A DNA stretch of 64,000 nt from Shewanella salipaludis (GCF_012911865.1 NZ_JAAXYH010000010.1:62001-126000); one strand, 5' to 3'. Shown: positions 46,173-55,468, numbered from the stretch's first letter. Notes: generated by a model from the sequence alone, not told the origin. Program-made: numbers and translations.

Positions 46173-46910
46173 TCAGGCGCCCTGGCCGGCAAACTTACGC
46201 CGATAGTGCTTGCCCAGGTAACGAATGAAGCCGACGCCTATGACCCCGGGCAAGATCCACGACAACAGCTGTAGATTGCCATGGCTGACGAACAAGCGGC
46301 TGCCACCGAAGGCGAAGAAGGCGGTGTAACAGGCGATGCCTGAGCCTATCATGGCCCCCAGATGCTCTATCCACCATTCCATCTTGCTCAGGCTGGCCTT
46401 GAAGCTGTAGCGCAGGAAGCCCCCACCCACCAGCGTCCCCAGTACGCCGAAGATCACCGGCAATATTTGTTGCTGACCATGACCCCAGATGGCCAACAGC
46501 GGACCCGCGGCCGTTAGGCCCGCCATCAGCAGCAGATGGACAGGCGCCTGCAGCTGCCGACGTTGGGTCTTGTGACGCAACACCAGGACCCCATGCCTGA
46601 CTGTGGTGACGGTCAACAGACTCAGATACAACAAGAAGATCCAGGTGTTGCTGCGCGTCGCTATCTGCTGCGCCAGCGCCTCGGCATCCTTGGCCGGATG
46701 CGAGATCACCGCCAGGGGATCGAGCAGGCCAAGGGTCGCCATGATGCAACCTGTGGCCGCGACACAATACATGGCATACACATAATAGCGGCCGAAACGG
46801 CTGTGGTTGGCACTGCCCTTCCTGAGGAAGGCCGGTAGCCAGAACAACACCAGGGCGAAGGCGCCGGCGCCGATATGCAATGTTTGTGACAGGGTAAATA
46901 TGGCGTTCAT
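46173..46910 (-). CDS. Polytopic membrane protein (DUF2306-like)
   Basis: A 245-aa protein with seven or so hydrophobic segments. The start TLSQTLHIGAGAFALVLFWLPAFLRKGSANHSRFGRYYVYAMY, with conserved His and RFGRYYV, resembles DUF2306-type membrane proteins; later GHGQQQILPVIFGVLGTLVGGGFLRY and EWWIEHLGAMIGSGIACYTAFFAFG. Function is unknown. Tandem ATGs lie at 46913 and 46910; AGGAG is 7 nt from the second. Confidence 0.8.
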   Translation of the reverse strand: MNAIFTLSQTLHIGAGAFALVLFWLPAFLRKGSANHSRFGRYYVYAMYCVAATGCIMATLGLLDPLAVISHPAKDAEALAQQIATRSNTWIFLLYLSLLTVTTVRHGVLVLRHKTQRRQLQAPVHLLLMAGLTAAGPLLAIWGHGQQQILPVIFGVLGTLVGGGFLRYSFKASLSKMEWWIEHLGAMIGSGIACYTAFFAFGGSRLFVSHGNLQLLSWILPGVIGVGFIRYLGKHYRRKFAGQGA

Positions 46911-47053
46911 CATCAAGCTCCTTAACTGTTGAAGCTTGATGATATGAAATGCCCCCATGACCCATAAGTGCCAAAAGTCACTTTATTGCCTCACATTCAT
47001 GGGGTAATGTCGCCGCCCTTGACCATCGTAGATCGGTTCGCAGGGCAATAAAA

Positions 47054-47083
47054 AGGCGCCACTGCAGTAGCCGAGTGACGCCT
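47054..47083 (-). terminator. Terminator of the Hsp20 gene
   Basis: On the minus strand AGGCG-T-CACT ... AGTG-G-CGCCT with a 10-nt loop is followed by TTTTT. It lies 58 nt beyond the Hsp20 stop. Confidence 0.85.
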
Positions 47084-47140
47084 GGAGCCGGCGCTGACAG
47101 GCCGGGCGCATGGCTGACCGCCAAGCTCTACACTAAGAGC

Positions 47141-47614
47141 CTACTCCTTGAAACTGATGCGCACCTTCTTGGCACCATGTTGGAGTTCTTCGGGTTTTGG
47201 CACATGGATGGACAACACGCCTCTATCATACTTGGCGGTTATGGCATCGACATCTGCGTTGAAGCCCAAAGGGATCTGACGGTTGAATAAGCCAAAGGAA
47301 CGTTCCCTGAAGTGGTAGCCTTTCTCATCCTTGTCTTGTTCGAATTTCTTCTCACCCTTAATGCTCAGGTAGTTACCTTGAACTTCGACTTCTATGTCCT
47401 TTTCGTCCATATCGGGTAACTCGGCCTTGATCTCGAAGTACTCGCCGCATTCTTTTACATCTATTGCGGGAAACAGGTTCTGCCGCTCTGCCCTGACACC
47501 AGGCCAGTTAGACATCCAATCTCTGGCAAACTCGTCGAAGACGTTGTCTAACCTAGATTGCAGTGCAGTCCGGGCATCATCTCTGTGAAAGATGGAGGGG
47601 AAAATTGATTTCAT
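47141..47614 (-). CDS. Small heat shock protein, Hsp20/alpha-crystallin family
   Basis: The 157-aa protein has an alpha-crystallin domain (residues 48-150): FPAIDVKECGEYFEIKAELPDMDEKDIEVEV, NYLSIKGEKKFEQDKDEKGYHFRERSFGLFNRQIPLG and the family AxxxxGVLSIHVPK (AKYDRGVLSIHVPKPEE). It holds unfolding proteins for refolding by DnaK/ClpB. The SD is a full GGAGG. A sigma32-like promoter lies upstream, as expected for a heat-shock gene. Confidence 0.95.
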   Translation of the reverse strand: MKSIFPSIFHRDDARTALQSRLDNVFDEFARDWMSNWPGVRAERQNLFPAIDVKECGEYFEIKAELPDMDEKDIEVEVQGNYLSIKGEKKFEQDKDEKGYHFRERSFGLFNRQIPLGFNADVDAITAKYDRGVLSIHVPKPEELQHGAKKVRISFKE

Positions 47615-47653
47615 GACAACCTCCTTACTACCCTGACGCTATTCAGGGGCCGA

Positions 47654-47682
47654 ATATAGGGCCGACTCACCCAATATTCACG
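47654..47682 (-). promoter_or_regulatory. Putative sigma32 promoter of Hsp20 gene
   Basis: On the minus strand CGTGAAT, 14 nt, CCCTATAT. The heat-shock consensus is CTTGAAA-N11to16-CCCCATNT, so 5/7 and 6-7/8 positions fit. It lies 40 nt before the start codon. Confidence 0.5.
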
Positions 47683-47722
47683 CCCCCCGAAGCCCGGATT
47701 TTCCGGACTCCCTACTATTATT

Positions 47723-48256
47723 TTAGTACAAGGGCTGAGTTATAACCTTACTATTTGCATGGTCTTGAAGTCTCAGTATCGCCCCGGCCAACTTGGCGAT
47801 ACTGAAGCGAATGGCCAGGGGCATGGCAGCGAATTCTATGCTCAGCAGCAGGTTTTTCACCTCCAGGCCCAGCTCGGTATCGCCTTCGATGCAGAGCCGC
47901 CGCTGGAAGAATAAGGTATCGGGATCTTCCTTGCCGGCCGCCACCAGCACCAGTTCCTTCGACTCGGCCATGAAGGTCACCGCCGGGGGCTGCTCCCCCA
48001 TCTCACGCACCAGCCAACGGCCGTCGAAGCCGACTTCGAAGGCCAGCGCCAGATCAGGCACTTGGATCCCGACCCATTTATCCTCCAGGAAGCTTAACTC
48101 GCCCTCCTTGGCCTGCCCGGCGAGGATTAACCCCAACACCCTGGCGATCAACGCCGACTTGAGCGGGAAAGGCACCATGGCCAGCGGACGACGGGCAAAC
48201 CTGGGAACCCCATCCAATAGCTTCTTTGCCGCCACTACGGTGAAATCTGTGTGCAT
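47723..48256 (-). CDS. ubiT: Ubiquinone biosynthesis accessory factor UbiT (SCP2 domain)
   Basis: UbiT (YhbT) binds lipid intermediates in the oxygen-independent ubiquinone pathway with UbiU and UbiV. The 177-aa product is an SCP2-fold protein: FPLKSALIARVLGLILAGQAKEGELSFLEDKWVGIQVPDL and FMAESKELVLVAAGKEDPDTLFFQRRLCIEGDTELGLEVKNLL, the last with the YhbT-type RRLxIEGDTELGL. Start at 48256 has AGGAG 8 nt upstream. It is divergent from ubiUV, the arrangement known from E. coli. Confidence 0.92.
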   Translation of the reverse strand: MHTDFTVVAAKKLLDGVPRFARRPLAMVPFPLKSALIARVLGLILAGQAKEGELSFLEDKWVGIQVPDLALAFEVGFDGRWLVREMGEQPPAVTFMAESKELVLVAAGKEDPDTLFFQRRLCIEGDTELGLEVKNLLLSIEFAAMPLAIRFSIAKLAGAILRLQDHANSKVITQPLY

Positions 48257-48321
48257 CTTGGCACTCCTGCTGAATGACTCAAAACTGCCGCCAAGTTTAA
48301 CTGCGCTTTCCTTTGGCAAAC

Positions 48322-48335
48322 CTGTTTTACATCAA
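48322..48335. promoter_or_regulatory. Possible EtrA/FNR site between ubiT and ubiU
   Basis: CTGTTTTACATCAA matches the FNR consensus TTGAT-N4-ATCAA in 8 of 10 positions, with one perfect half site. Anaerobic control by EtrA (the Shewanella FNR) would fit oxygen-independent ubiquinone synthesis. Confidence 0.4.
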
Positions 48336-48396
48336 TTCTCTGTCATTCAAACCCTTCTACACTTTCGCCTCGACCAAACAACAGGGGGAACTGAGT

Positions 48397-49398
48397 ATGG
48401 AACTACTGTGTCCGGCGGGTAATCTGGCATCACTGAAAACGGCATTGAATGCCGGTGCCGACGCCGTGTATTTAGGCTTGAAAGATGATACCAATGCCCG
48501 CTCCTTTGCCGGGCTGAACTTTACGCCGGACAAACTGCAAGAGGCGGCGCAATTTACCCATAAACAGGGCAGGAAGTTATTCCTGACCATCAATACCTTC
48601 CCTAAACCCGGCGAAGAGTCGCGTTGGTATCAAGCCGTCGATCTCGCGGCAAACTGCGGCATGGATGCCCTGATAGTGGCAGATCTGTCGCTGCTGGATT
48701 ACGCCCACAGTCGCTACCCCCATATCCCCCTGCACCTCTCGGTACAGGCCAGTGCCACCAACCTGGGTGCCTTGAGCCTATATAAGGAAGAATTCAACAT
48801 AGCCCGCGCCGTGCTGCCCAGGGTATTGTCGATGAAACAGGTACGGGATCTGGCCAAGGTCAGTCCTGTGGATCTGGAAGTCTTCGCCTTCGGCAGCCTA
48901 TGCATCATGGCCGAAGGCCGCTGTCACCTGTCTTCCTATGTCACCGGCCAGTCGCCCAACACGGGGGGCAGTTGCTCGCCGGCCAAGCATGTGCGCTGGC
49001 AGGAACAGGACCAGAGCAGGCTGACCCGGCTCAACGAAGTGCTGATCGATGTCTCCAACGTCGACGAACAGATGGGCTACCCCGTGGTCTGCAAGGGCCG
49101 CTACCTCACAGACGCGCAGGACTCACCCGAATACCTGCTCGAGTCTCCCACCAGCCTCAACACCCTGAGCCTGATCCCCGAGCTGGCGCAGGCGGGCATA
49201 GTGTCGCTCAAGATAGAGGGGCGGCAACGCAGCCCGGCCTATGTGGAGCAGGTCACCAGGGTCTGGCGCCGCGCCATAGACACCTATCTGCAAGATCCGC
49301 AACACTTCCAGTGCCGCAGCGAATGGGATAGTGCCCTGGCCAAGGTCTCGGAAGGGCAAATCACCACCCTGGGCGCCTATGAGCGCAACTGGCAATAG
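48397..49398 (+). CDS. ubiU: Ubiquinone biosynthesis protein UbiU (U32 peptidase family)
   Basis: UbiU (YhbU) with UbiV forms a 4Fe-4S heterodimer needed for O2-independent ring hydroxylations in ubiquinone synthesis. The 333-aa protein starts MELLCPAGNLASLKTALNAGADAVYLGLKD, has FAFGSLCIMAEGRCHLSSYVTGQSPNTGGSCSPAK with the cluster cysteines, and VCKGRYL. The ATG at 48397 has AGGGGG upstream. It lies 12 bp before ubiV. Confidence 0.95.
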   Translation: MELLCPAGNLASLKTALNAGADAVYLGLKDDTNARSFAGLNFTPDKLQEAAQFTHKQGRKLFLTINTFPKPGEESRWYQAVDLAANCGMDALIVADLSLLDYAHSRYPHIPLHLSVQASATNLGALSLYKEEFNIARAVLPRVLSMKQVRDLAKVSPVDLEVFAFGSLCIMAEGRCHLSSYVTGQSPNTGGSCSPAKHVRWQEQDQSRLTRLNEVLIDVSNVDEQMGYPVVCKGRYLTDAQDSPEYLLESPTSLNTLSLIPELAQAGIVSLKIEGRQRSPAYVEQVTRVWRRAIDTYLQDPQHFQCRSEWDSALAKVSEGQITTLGAYERNWQ

Positions 49399-49410
49399 AG
49401 GCGAATCACA

Positions 49411-50265
49411 ATGAAGATTTCTTTAGGTCCACTGCTGTACTGCTGGAAGAAACCGCAGGTCATGGACTTCTACCAGCGAGTCGCACACAGTCCCATCCCC
49501 CTTGTCTATCTGGGCGAAGCCGTTTGCAGTCGCAGGCGCGAGCTGAAGTTCGGTGACTATCTGGCATTGGCAAGCATGCTCAAGCAGGCGGGCAAGCAGG
49601 TGGTGCTCTCGACCTTGGCGCTGCTGGAGGCGCCCTCCGAATACAACGAGCTCAAGAAGCAGGTGGAGAATGGCGAATTCATCATAGAAGCCAACGATGT
49701 CGCCGCAGTGCAGCAGGCCAAAGCCCTGGGGCTGCCCTTCGTCTGTGGCCCAAGCATCAACAACTACAATCTCGCCAGCCTGACCCGGCTCCATGGCTGG
49801 GGCATGCAACGCTTCGTCATGCCGCTGGAGCTGTCCCGCTCCTGGCTAGTCAAGGTGATAGAGGCTGCCGGCGGCAAACTGCCGTTCGAAATAGAAGTCT
49901 TCGGTCACGGTCATATGCCGCTGGCGCATTCGGCCCGCTGCTTTACCGCCAGGCATATGGGATTGCATAAAGATCAATGCAACATAGTCTGCCTGTCACA
50001 CCCTCAGGGCCTGCTGGCGCAGACCCAGGAAGCACAGCCCCTGTTGAGGCTCAATGGCATTCAGACCCAATCGGCGGCCTGCGTCGACCTGTCGGCCGAA
50101 ATCGCCGACATGCAAGGCCTGGGGGTCGACTATTTCAGGGTGTCGCCCTCGGATCTTGGCAGCATAGAGATAGCCGGCTTGCTCACCCAGGGCCAACCCT
50201 TGCCCAAGCCCGAGATGCCCTGCAACGGCTATTGGCACGACGCACCCGGCATGGTTTCGCGCTGA
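49411..50265 (+). CDS. ubiV: Ubiquinone biosynthesis protein UbiV (U32 peptidase family)
   Basis: Partner of UbiU. The 284-aa product begins MKISLGPLLYCWKKPQVMDFY, has GEAVCSRRRELKFGDYL with the first cluster Cys (about 39), and SARCFTARHMGLHKDQCNIVC with three more (about 180, 193, 197), the four ligands known for UbiV. The ending SPSDLGSIEIAGLLTQG is typical. Translated close behind UbiU. Confidence 0.95.
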   Translation: MKISLGPLLYCWKKPQVMDFYQRVAHSPIPLVYLGEAVCSRRRELKFGDYLALASMLKQAGKQVVLSTLALLEAPSEYNELKKQVENGEFIIEANDVAAVQQAKALGLPFVCGPSINNYNLASLTRLHGWGMQRFVMPLELSRSWLVKVIEAAGGKLPFEIEVFGHGHMPLAHSARCFTARHMGLHKDQCNIVCLSHPQGLLAQTQEAQPLLRLNGIQTQSAACVDLSAEIADMQGLGVDYFRVSPSDLGSIEIAGLLTQGQPLPKPEMPCNGYWHDAPGMVSR

Positions 50266-50437
50266 GGTGCGAGGCGCCAACAGGTGAGCCTGGCGGCGCG
50301 GGCCTGGCATGGCGTTGCCGGGCCCGAATTTCGCCGGCAAGGGGCCACAAAGCCGCAGCGAAAGGCTGGTCAAATCTGCTAAATCAGCTTAGGATCTAGC
50401 CAGCTAATTTTGCAGGCATATCGGAGTAATCACACAT

Positions 50438-51118
50438 ATGGGTATCAGAGCCATAGTCGTAGACACAGCGGGCACGACGACTGATCTTAACTTCATCCAG
50501 GAGATCTTGTTTCCCTACTCAGTCAAGGCATTACCCGAGTTTCTCGAACAGAATCAAACCAATGTCTTGGTTGAAAATTGCCTGTGCGACACCCGGGAGA
50601 TAGCGCTGGAGCCTGAGGCGGACTTGGCCAGGACCACGGAGATATTGCAACAGTGGGTCGCCGAGGATCGCAAGGCCACCCCGCTGAAGACATTGCAGGG
50701 ACTGATCTGGAAACAGGGCTATACCAAGGTCGACTTCAAGGGCCACATCTACCCCGACTTCATCGAGGCCATACGCCGTTATGCCGAACAGAAACTGAGA
50801 GTCTACAGCTTCTCGTCCGGCTCCGTCGATGCGCAGAAGTTACTCTTCAGCCACAGCGATGCAGGTGATCTGACGCCACTGTTCAACGGCCATTTCGACA
50901 CCCGCACCGGCAACAAACAAGACAAACAGGCCTATTGCAACATACTCAACACCATCAGCCTGAGCCCCAAGCAGGTACTGTTCGTGTCCGATGTGGTGGA
51001 AGAGCTCAAGGCCGCCGATGCCGCCGGCATGCTCACCTGCCAGATGGTGCGCAGCCCGGCACAGGCCACGGGCAGATTCCGCCAAGTGAAGAGTTTCGCT
51101 GAGTTGCTTATCGAATAA
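50438..51118 (+). CDS. mtnC: Acireductone synthase / enolase-phosphatase E1 homologue MtnC
   Basis: MtnC performs enolisation and dephosphorylation in methionine salvage. The 226-aa HAD protein aligns along its length: [103 protein letters not shown]. Motif I is DTAGT where the family norm is D(I/L)EGT: the nucleophile Asp9 is kept, but the second acidic residue is Ala11. No other mtn genes are near. Activity may be altered; family membership is clear. Confidence 0.9.
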   Translation: MGIRAIVVDTAGTTTDLNFIQEILFPYSVKALPEFLEQNQTNVLVENCLCDTREIALEPEADLARTTEILQQWVAEDRKATPLKTLQGLIWKQGYTKVDFKGHIYPDFIEAIRRYAEQKLRVYSFSSGSVDAQKLLFSHSDAGDLTPLFNGHFDTRTGNKQDKQAYCNILNTISLSPKQVLFVSDVVEELKAADAAGMLTCQMVRSPAQATGRFRQVKSFAELLIE

Positions 51119-51172
51119 GCGCCGGCGCCGGCAGTGACACGAACACAGACACGCGCCAAATAGGCAAACACG

Positions 51173-51193
51173 ACAGCGACCCGGGGTCGCTGT
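51173..51193 (+). terminator. Hairpin after mtnC
   Basis: ACAGCGACC-CGG-GGTCGCTGT, a 9-bp stem 54 nt after the stop codon, followed by a weakly T-rich tract (tatgttat). Confidence 0.65.
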
Positions 51194-51246
51194 TATGTTA
51201 TCCCTGTACGCCCAGGCCCTTGCCTATGCAGCGCCCGGGTCGAACG

Positions 51247-51618
51247 TCACTGAGGTTTATCGACAGCGACGGCATCCTGGCTATTCTGGGTTTCGCGATG
51301 CCTGAATCCCGACACGGCCGAGGCAGACAGGAAGCCCAACAATGCCCCCAACACCACATTGAACGAATGGGATGCCAGCTCGCGTTTCTTCTGATGACTG
51401 GCGGTATCTTGTTTCAGGGTCTCGATGATCAGCGACTTGGTCTCGGGATCCTGGATATCGGCGTAGAGGGAGGGATTAAGGTCGATAGTCGGGTTGTGGT
51501 CTATTTCGAAAAAAGCCACATAACCTGTCGCGACAAACAGCACCAGATACACCAGCAGTATTCCCGCCCACACCGTCTTGGACAGGCTCTTGGGATTCAG
51601 GTTTTCTATGGCAGCCAT
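51247..51618 (-). CDS. Small membrane protein with two helices
   Basis: A 123-aa protein with one hydrophobic helix near residues 17-37 (WAGILLVYLVLFVATGYVAFF), a polar loop of about 45 residues (FEIDHNPTIDLNPSLYADIQDPETKSLIIETLKQD) and a second helix near 85-103 (FNVVLGALLGFLSASAVSGF). I do not recognise a family. Composition is host-like. It converges with mtnC. Confidence 0.7.
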   Translation of the reverse strand: MAAIENLNPKSLSKTVWAGILLVYLVLFVATGYVAFFEIDHNPTIDLNPSLYADIQDPETKSLIIETLKQDTASHQKKRELASHSFNVVLGALLGFLSASAVSGFRHRETQNSQDAVAVDKPQ

Positions 51619-51730
51619 ATGCTAATTCCTTTTGTTACTTATCCATCTAAGGGTAATCAATGTCTCACATTCGGCTAAGTTAGCAGAAAATATCGGCATA
51701 AGTTAGCTTTGCAAGGCCCCGCGAAAACAA

Positions 51731-51755
51731 AAAAGCGACCCAGAGGTCGCTTTTT
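51731..51755. terminator. Terminator of nnrS
   Basis: AGCGACC-CAGA-GGTCGCT with A-run on the left and five T on the right. It lies 15 nt beyond the nnrS stop (minus strand) and can act both ways. Confidence 0.88.
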
Positions 51756-51769
51756 ACATGCCGGGCACA

Positions 51770-53083
51770 CTAGCCCTTGCGCGGCGCGCAGAGTATCGGG
51801 GTGTAATGCCAGAGGAAGATGCCGAAGGACAAGATCCAGCAGAGGGCGGCCAGGCTCCAGCCCCAGGCAGGGTTTCCCAGCAGCGGCAAGCCGACCCTGA
51901 CCAAGGCGCCCAAGAGTATCAGGCCGAAGGCCAGACTCAATGCCGGGTGCGGCTGGAGTGGCCGGCCCGTATGCCCCAGAGACACCCGTGCCATCATGGC
52001 CAGGATCATCCCCCCTATGGTGCCGACTGTGATCAAATGTAAGGCCTCGCTGAAACGGATGGCATCCGTGTAATAGCTGGCGCCTACGGCTACCAGTCCC
52101 AGCCCCAGCGCCAGATAGGAGGCATGCAGCGACCAGAGCAAGGGCACCCTGAGGGTCGCGCGGGGATCCCAGCACCAGAGACGCAGCAGGTGCAGCACCC
52201 CGGCCGCTATCAAGAGCGTCGCCGGGGTGAAGGGCAAGCTCACCAAGTCAGCGGCGAAGAAAACGATGACGCCGGCCAGGGTGACAGGAGGCAAGACTTT
52301 ATCCAGCAGCGGTGTGGCCACTACCTTGGCATGCTCGGCGCCCCGGCCGGTGAAGAAGGGGATCACCCGCCCGCCCACTATGCCGACCATCAAACCAAAC
52401 AGGAGGATCACACTACGGGCCAGATGCAATGCCAGCTGGGTATGACCGTTGAAGTCGGCCAGCAGGAAGCCCAGGTTAAGCAACATCATGGCGCCTAACA
52501 GCGGAATAAACTGGTAATTGCGCCGGCTGCGGGCGCGGACCAGCATGGAGGCCAGATAGCCTATCGAGCCCAACCACCAGAGCGCCTGCAAGCCTATGGC
52601 CAGCAGCTGCAGCCCGGGAGCGGGACTCCAGAGCAACACACGCACCGAGAGCCAAACCAGCGTCAAGGCGATCAGGCCGCCGCCGTGGAGACTGCGCTTG
52701 CCCGTCCAGGTCTGCGCCGCCGTGAGCAGGAAGGCCACGGCGACCGTGGCACCGAAACCGAACAGCATTTCGTGGATATGCCATACCAGAGGCGTGATGC
52801 CGTCATCGGCAAAGCCGCCGAAATGTCCCTGCAGGAAGGAGATCCAGATGCCTATGCTGACCACAGACAGGCAGGCGGCGGCGAGAAACCAGGGGCGAAA
52901 CGGCAGATCCCAGACGGCTTGCTTGCTGAGGCCGCGCAGCAAGGCATAGCCACTCGCTTTGGCACCTGTGCCTCCGGTTTTCGCCTCGAGCTCACCCGTC
53001 GACGAGAGTATCTGCCTGGTCCCGGGTTTAGCCTCCCTGCGCTTGCTCTCCGGCTCATTGATCTTCAAGAGTGATTTGCTCAT
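51770..53083 (-). CDS. nnrS: NnrS family protein
   Basis: NnrS is a heme- and copper-containing membrane protein that protects against nitric oxide stress. The 437-aa product has an N-terminal soluble part of about 60 residues, then twelve membrane segments with DLPFRPWFLAAACLSV, PLVWHIHEMLFGFGATVAVAFLLTA (conserved WHxHEMxFG), FFTGRGAEHAKVV and SEALHLITVGTIGGMILAMMARVSLGHTGR. The 52-bp upstream neighbour is a small membrane protein; both follow a sigma54 promoter with NorR sites. Confidence 0.95.
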   Translation of the reverse strand: MSKSLLKINEPESKRREAKPGTRQILSSTGELEAKTGGTGAKASGYALLRGLSKQAVWDLPFRPWFLAAACLSVVSIGIWISFLQGHFGGFADDGITPLVWHIHEMLFGFGATVAVAFLLTAAQTWTGKRSLHGGGLIALTLVWLSVRVLLWSPAPGLQLLAIGLQALWWLGSIGYLASMLVRARSRRNYQFIPLLGAMMLLNLGFLLADFNGHTQLALHLARSVILLFGLMVGIVGGRVIPFFTGRGAEHAKVVATPLLDKVLPPVTLAGVIVFFAADLVSLPFTPATLLIAAGVLHLLRLWCWDPRATLRVPLLWSLHASYLALGLGLVAVGASYYTDAIRFSEALHLITVGTIGGMILAMMARVSLGHTGRPLQPHPALSLAFGLILLGALVRVGLPLLGNPAWGWSLAALCWILSFGIFLWHYTPILCAPRKG

Positions 53084-53134
53084 AGGCCTGCTTTAATCCT
53101 TTCTCTGTATCTGTTTCATGCTGTTCTCTAATGC

Positions 53135-53464
53135 TCAGTGTATTGGCTTACCCAAACCGTTCAAGCCGATGCAGCGTATGACGTAAGAAATCTTGAACAA
53201 GGTGGCAAAGAGTACCAGCGCAATATGACCGGCGATCTGGGCGCCGAGGGAAAAGCTCAGCAGTTGACTGTAACTCACCAGCACGCTGCATAGCAGCCCC
53301 AGCAGGGTCAGTCCCATGGCCCAATTACCCGCCGACAACAAGGTAGCATAGCCATGCTTGGGCTTGCCTTGACCAGCATCAAGTCCCTGCACTCTCTGCA
53401 CCTGAAAAGCATCATGGCCGAACTGGGTATCCGCCGTTAACGCCATTGTCTGAGAAATATTCAT
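53135..53464 (-). CDS. Small membrane protein cotranscribed with nnrS
   Basis: A 109-aa protein with two or three hydrophobic segments (LLSAGNWAMGLTLLGLLCSVLVS, LGAQIAGHIALVLFATLFKISYVI) after a 45-residue polar N-terminus. I chose ATG 53464 (MNISQTMALTADT) since it has an AGG-type SD and the sigma54 promoter at 53585-53600 would start the mRNA downstream of the longer ATG at 53596. As first gene of the NorR-controlled unit it may have a part in NO detoxification; function unknown. Confidence 0.72.
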   Translation of the reverse strand: MNISQTMALTADTQFGHDAFQVQRVQGLDAGQGKPKHGYATLLSAGNWAMGLTLLGLLCSVLVSYSQLLSFSLGAQIAGHIALVLFATLFKISYVIRCIGLNGLGKPIH

Positions 53465-53584
53465 AGCCTGGCCCTTAAATTCTGTTAACCTTTGCCCTGC
53501 CTCGCTCAACACTCTTGTCCTGAGATTGGCCTCAAACCTGTTCCCGCGCCTCCTACCAAAGATAACGCGACTCAAGACTGGTAT

Positions 53585-53600
53585 AGCGAATACCATGCCA
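53585..53600 (-). promoter_or_regulatory. Sigma54 promoter of the nnrS operon
   Basis: On the minus strand TGGCATGGTATTCGCT: GG and GC are exactly 10 nt apart, as required for -24/-12 elements (consensus TGGCAC-N5-TTGCW). NorR acts only at sigma54 promoters, and its sites lie 66-116 bp upstream. Confidence 0.75.
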
Positions 53601-53665
53601 AGGTACTCGCATACAGAATATCCTTTAATAACAAAACAGTTGCCGAATCAGCCACGCTTGCATGA

Positions 53666-53701
53666 GTCATAATGACACACCTTAACCTGAGTCATTGTGA
53701 C
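53666..53701. promoter_or_regulatory. Two NorR binding sites
   Basis: GTCATAATGAC (53666-53676) and GTCATTGTGAC (53691-53701) both match the NorR enhancer consensus GT-N7-AC and are near-perfect palindromes with the same flank (TGA before). Centres are 25 bp apart. They sit between nnrS operon and norR, as in E. coli norR-norVW; a third site was not found. Confidence 0.8.
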
Positions 53702-53805
53702 GCAAGTGAATCATTTAGCCTCATAGCGTGTTAGGCTGAAACCAAGATCCGGCACTCTTATGCAAACAACAGGCACGAGTCATGACATCAGATTGGAGCA
53801 AACCC

Positions 53806-55443
53806 ATGGCCGACATCTCATCGGCGGCGTTAATCGAGCTGGCATTGGATTTAACCAACAGCCTCACCACCCAAGATCGTTTCGAGCGCCTGCTGACCAC
53901 CGTCAGGCGCACCGTCAGCTGCGATGCCGTGGTGCTGTTGCAGGCCCTCAACACCCAGGATGGACGGCCGGATCAGCTGAAGCCGCTGGCCCAGCAAGGC
54001 TTGACCCAGGACACCCTGGGGCGGCGCTTCGAGATCCCACTCCACCCCAGATTCGCCGCCATCTGCGACTCGGGCACTCCGGTACGTTTTCCCGCCGACA
54101 GCCCGCTGCCCGATCCCTACGATGGCATGCTCCTGGTCCATGAGGGCAATCTGCCGGTGCATGCCTGCATGGGGCTGCCGTTACGGGCCGATGAGCAGCT
54201 GATCGGCGTGCTGACCCTGGACAGCATGACGCCCCATGTGTTCGACGCCATCCCCAAACGTACCCTGGACGTGATCTCCGCCATGTCGGCGGCGACCCTC
54301 AAGACGGCCATACTGCTGCAACAGCTGGAGCAACACTCACAGCATAACCAGCTGTTGGTGGCCGAGTTGACCCATGAGGCATTGGTAAAAGACGGTGGCG
54401 AGCTGATAGGCAACAGCCAGGCCATGCAGAGGCTCAAGCGGGAGATAGACATGGTCGCCTCCTCCGACTTCACCATACTGATCGAGGGTGAAACCGGCGT
54501 GGGCAAGGAGCTGGTCGCCCGTACCCTGCACAGGCAATCGACACGCACCGAGGGACCGCTGGTGTATGTCAACTGCGCCGCCCTGCCGGAAAACCTGATC
54601 GAGAGCGAACTCTTCGGCCATGTGAAGGGGGCCTTCACGGGTGCAGATCGCACCCGCAAGGGGAAATTCAGCCTGGCGGACGGCGGCACCCTATTCCTCG
54701 ACGAAATCGGCGAGCTGCCGCTGGCGGTACAGAGTAAGTTATTGCGGGCACTGCAAAACCAGGAGATTCAGCCCCTGGGCAAGGACGCCACGGAGAAGGT
54801 TAACGTGCGGGTGCTGGCCGCCACCAACCGCCAGTTGAAACAGGAAGTCGCCGAGGGACGCTTCCGTGCCGATCTGTACCACAGGCTGAGCGTGTATCCC
54901 ATGTCGGTGCCACCGCTGCGCCACAGGGAGGGCGATGTCGCCCTACTCGCAGGTTACTTCGTCGAGCAGCTGCGGCGTAAACTCGGGATACGCCAGCTGG
55001 CGCTGGACTCGGAAGCCATAGAGCTGCTCTGTCGCTACGACTGGCCCGGCAATGTGCGCGAGCTCGAGCATGTGCTCGCCCGGGCGACACTGAGAGCCAG
55101 GAACGAGAATGGGGCCAGGCAGCAGGCCGGGAGCATCATAAGGATCTACGCCAAGCACATAGAGCAACTGGTCGCGACCCAGCCACTGGGAGCGGATGAC
55201 GACCCCATGGACCGGGAGTCGAATCGAGCACAGGCGCCCGGGTCGCAGGCAGACACACAGCGGCTCAATCTCAAGCAGCAGACGGAAACCTATCAGCGCC
55301 AACTGATCGCCCGGGTGTTGTCCCAGGAAAACGGCAGCTGGTCGGCGGCGGCCAAACGTCTGGACACAGATCGCGCCAACCTCAGCCGTCTGGCGAAACG
55401 CCTGGGGATAAAGGTAACCAAACAGATAATCAGCGACAGTTAA
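53806..55443 (+). CDS. norR: Nitric oxide-responsive transcriptional activator NorR
   Basis: A 545-aa bacterial enhancer-binding protein: N-terminal GAF domain ([62 protein letters not shown]) that holds the NO-sensing iron, AAA+ domain ([15 protein letters not shown] Walker [22 protein letters not shown] sigma54 loop, [12 protein letters not shown] Walker B) and a C-terminal helix-turn-helix ([24 protein letters not shown]). I chose ATG 53806: GGAG is 8 nt upstream and the N-terminus aligns with E. coli NorR. Divergent from the nnrS operon it should activate. Confidence 0.95.
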   Translation: MADISSAALIELALDLTNSLTTQDRFERLLTTVRRTVSCDAVVLLQALNTQDGRPDQLKPLAQQGLTQDTLGRRFEIPLHPRFAAICDSGTPVRFPADSPLPDPYDGMLLVHEGNLPVHACMGLPLRADEQLIGVLTLDSMTPHVFDAIPKRTLDVISAMSAATLKTAILLQQLEQHSQHNQLLVAELTHEALVKDGGELIGNSQAMQRLKREIDMVASSDFTILIEGETGVGKELVARTLHRQSTRTEGPLVYVNCAALPENLIESELFGHVKGAFTGADRTRKGKFSLADGGTLFLDEIGELPLAVQSKLLRALQNQEIQPLGKDATEKVNVRVLAATNRQLKQEVAEGRFRADLYHRLSVYPMSVPPLRHREGDVALLAGYFVEQLRRKLGIRQLALDSEAIELLCRYDWPGNVRELEHVLARATLRARNENGARQQAGSIIRIYAKHIEQLVATQPLGADDDPMDRESNRAQAPGSQADTQRLNLKQQTETYQRQLIARVLSQENGSWSAAAKRLDTDRANLSRLAKRLGIKVTKQIISDS

Positions 55444-55468
55444 TGCCGTTGTTGCCTGGATACAGGAA

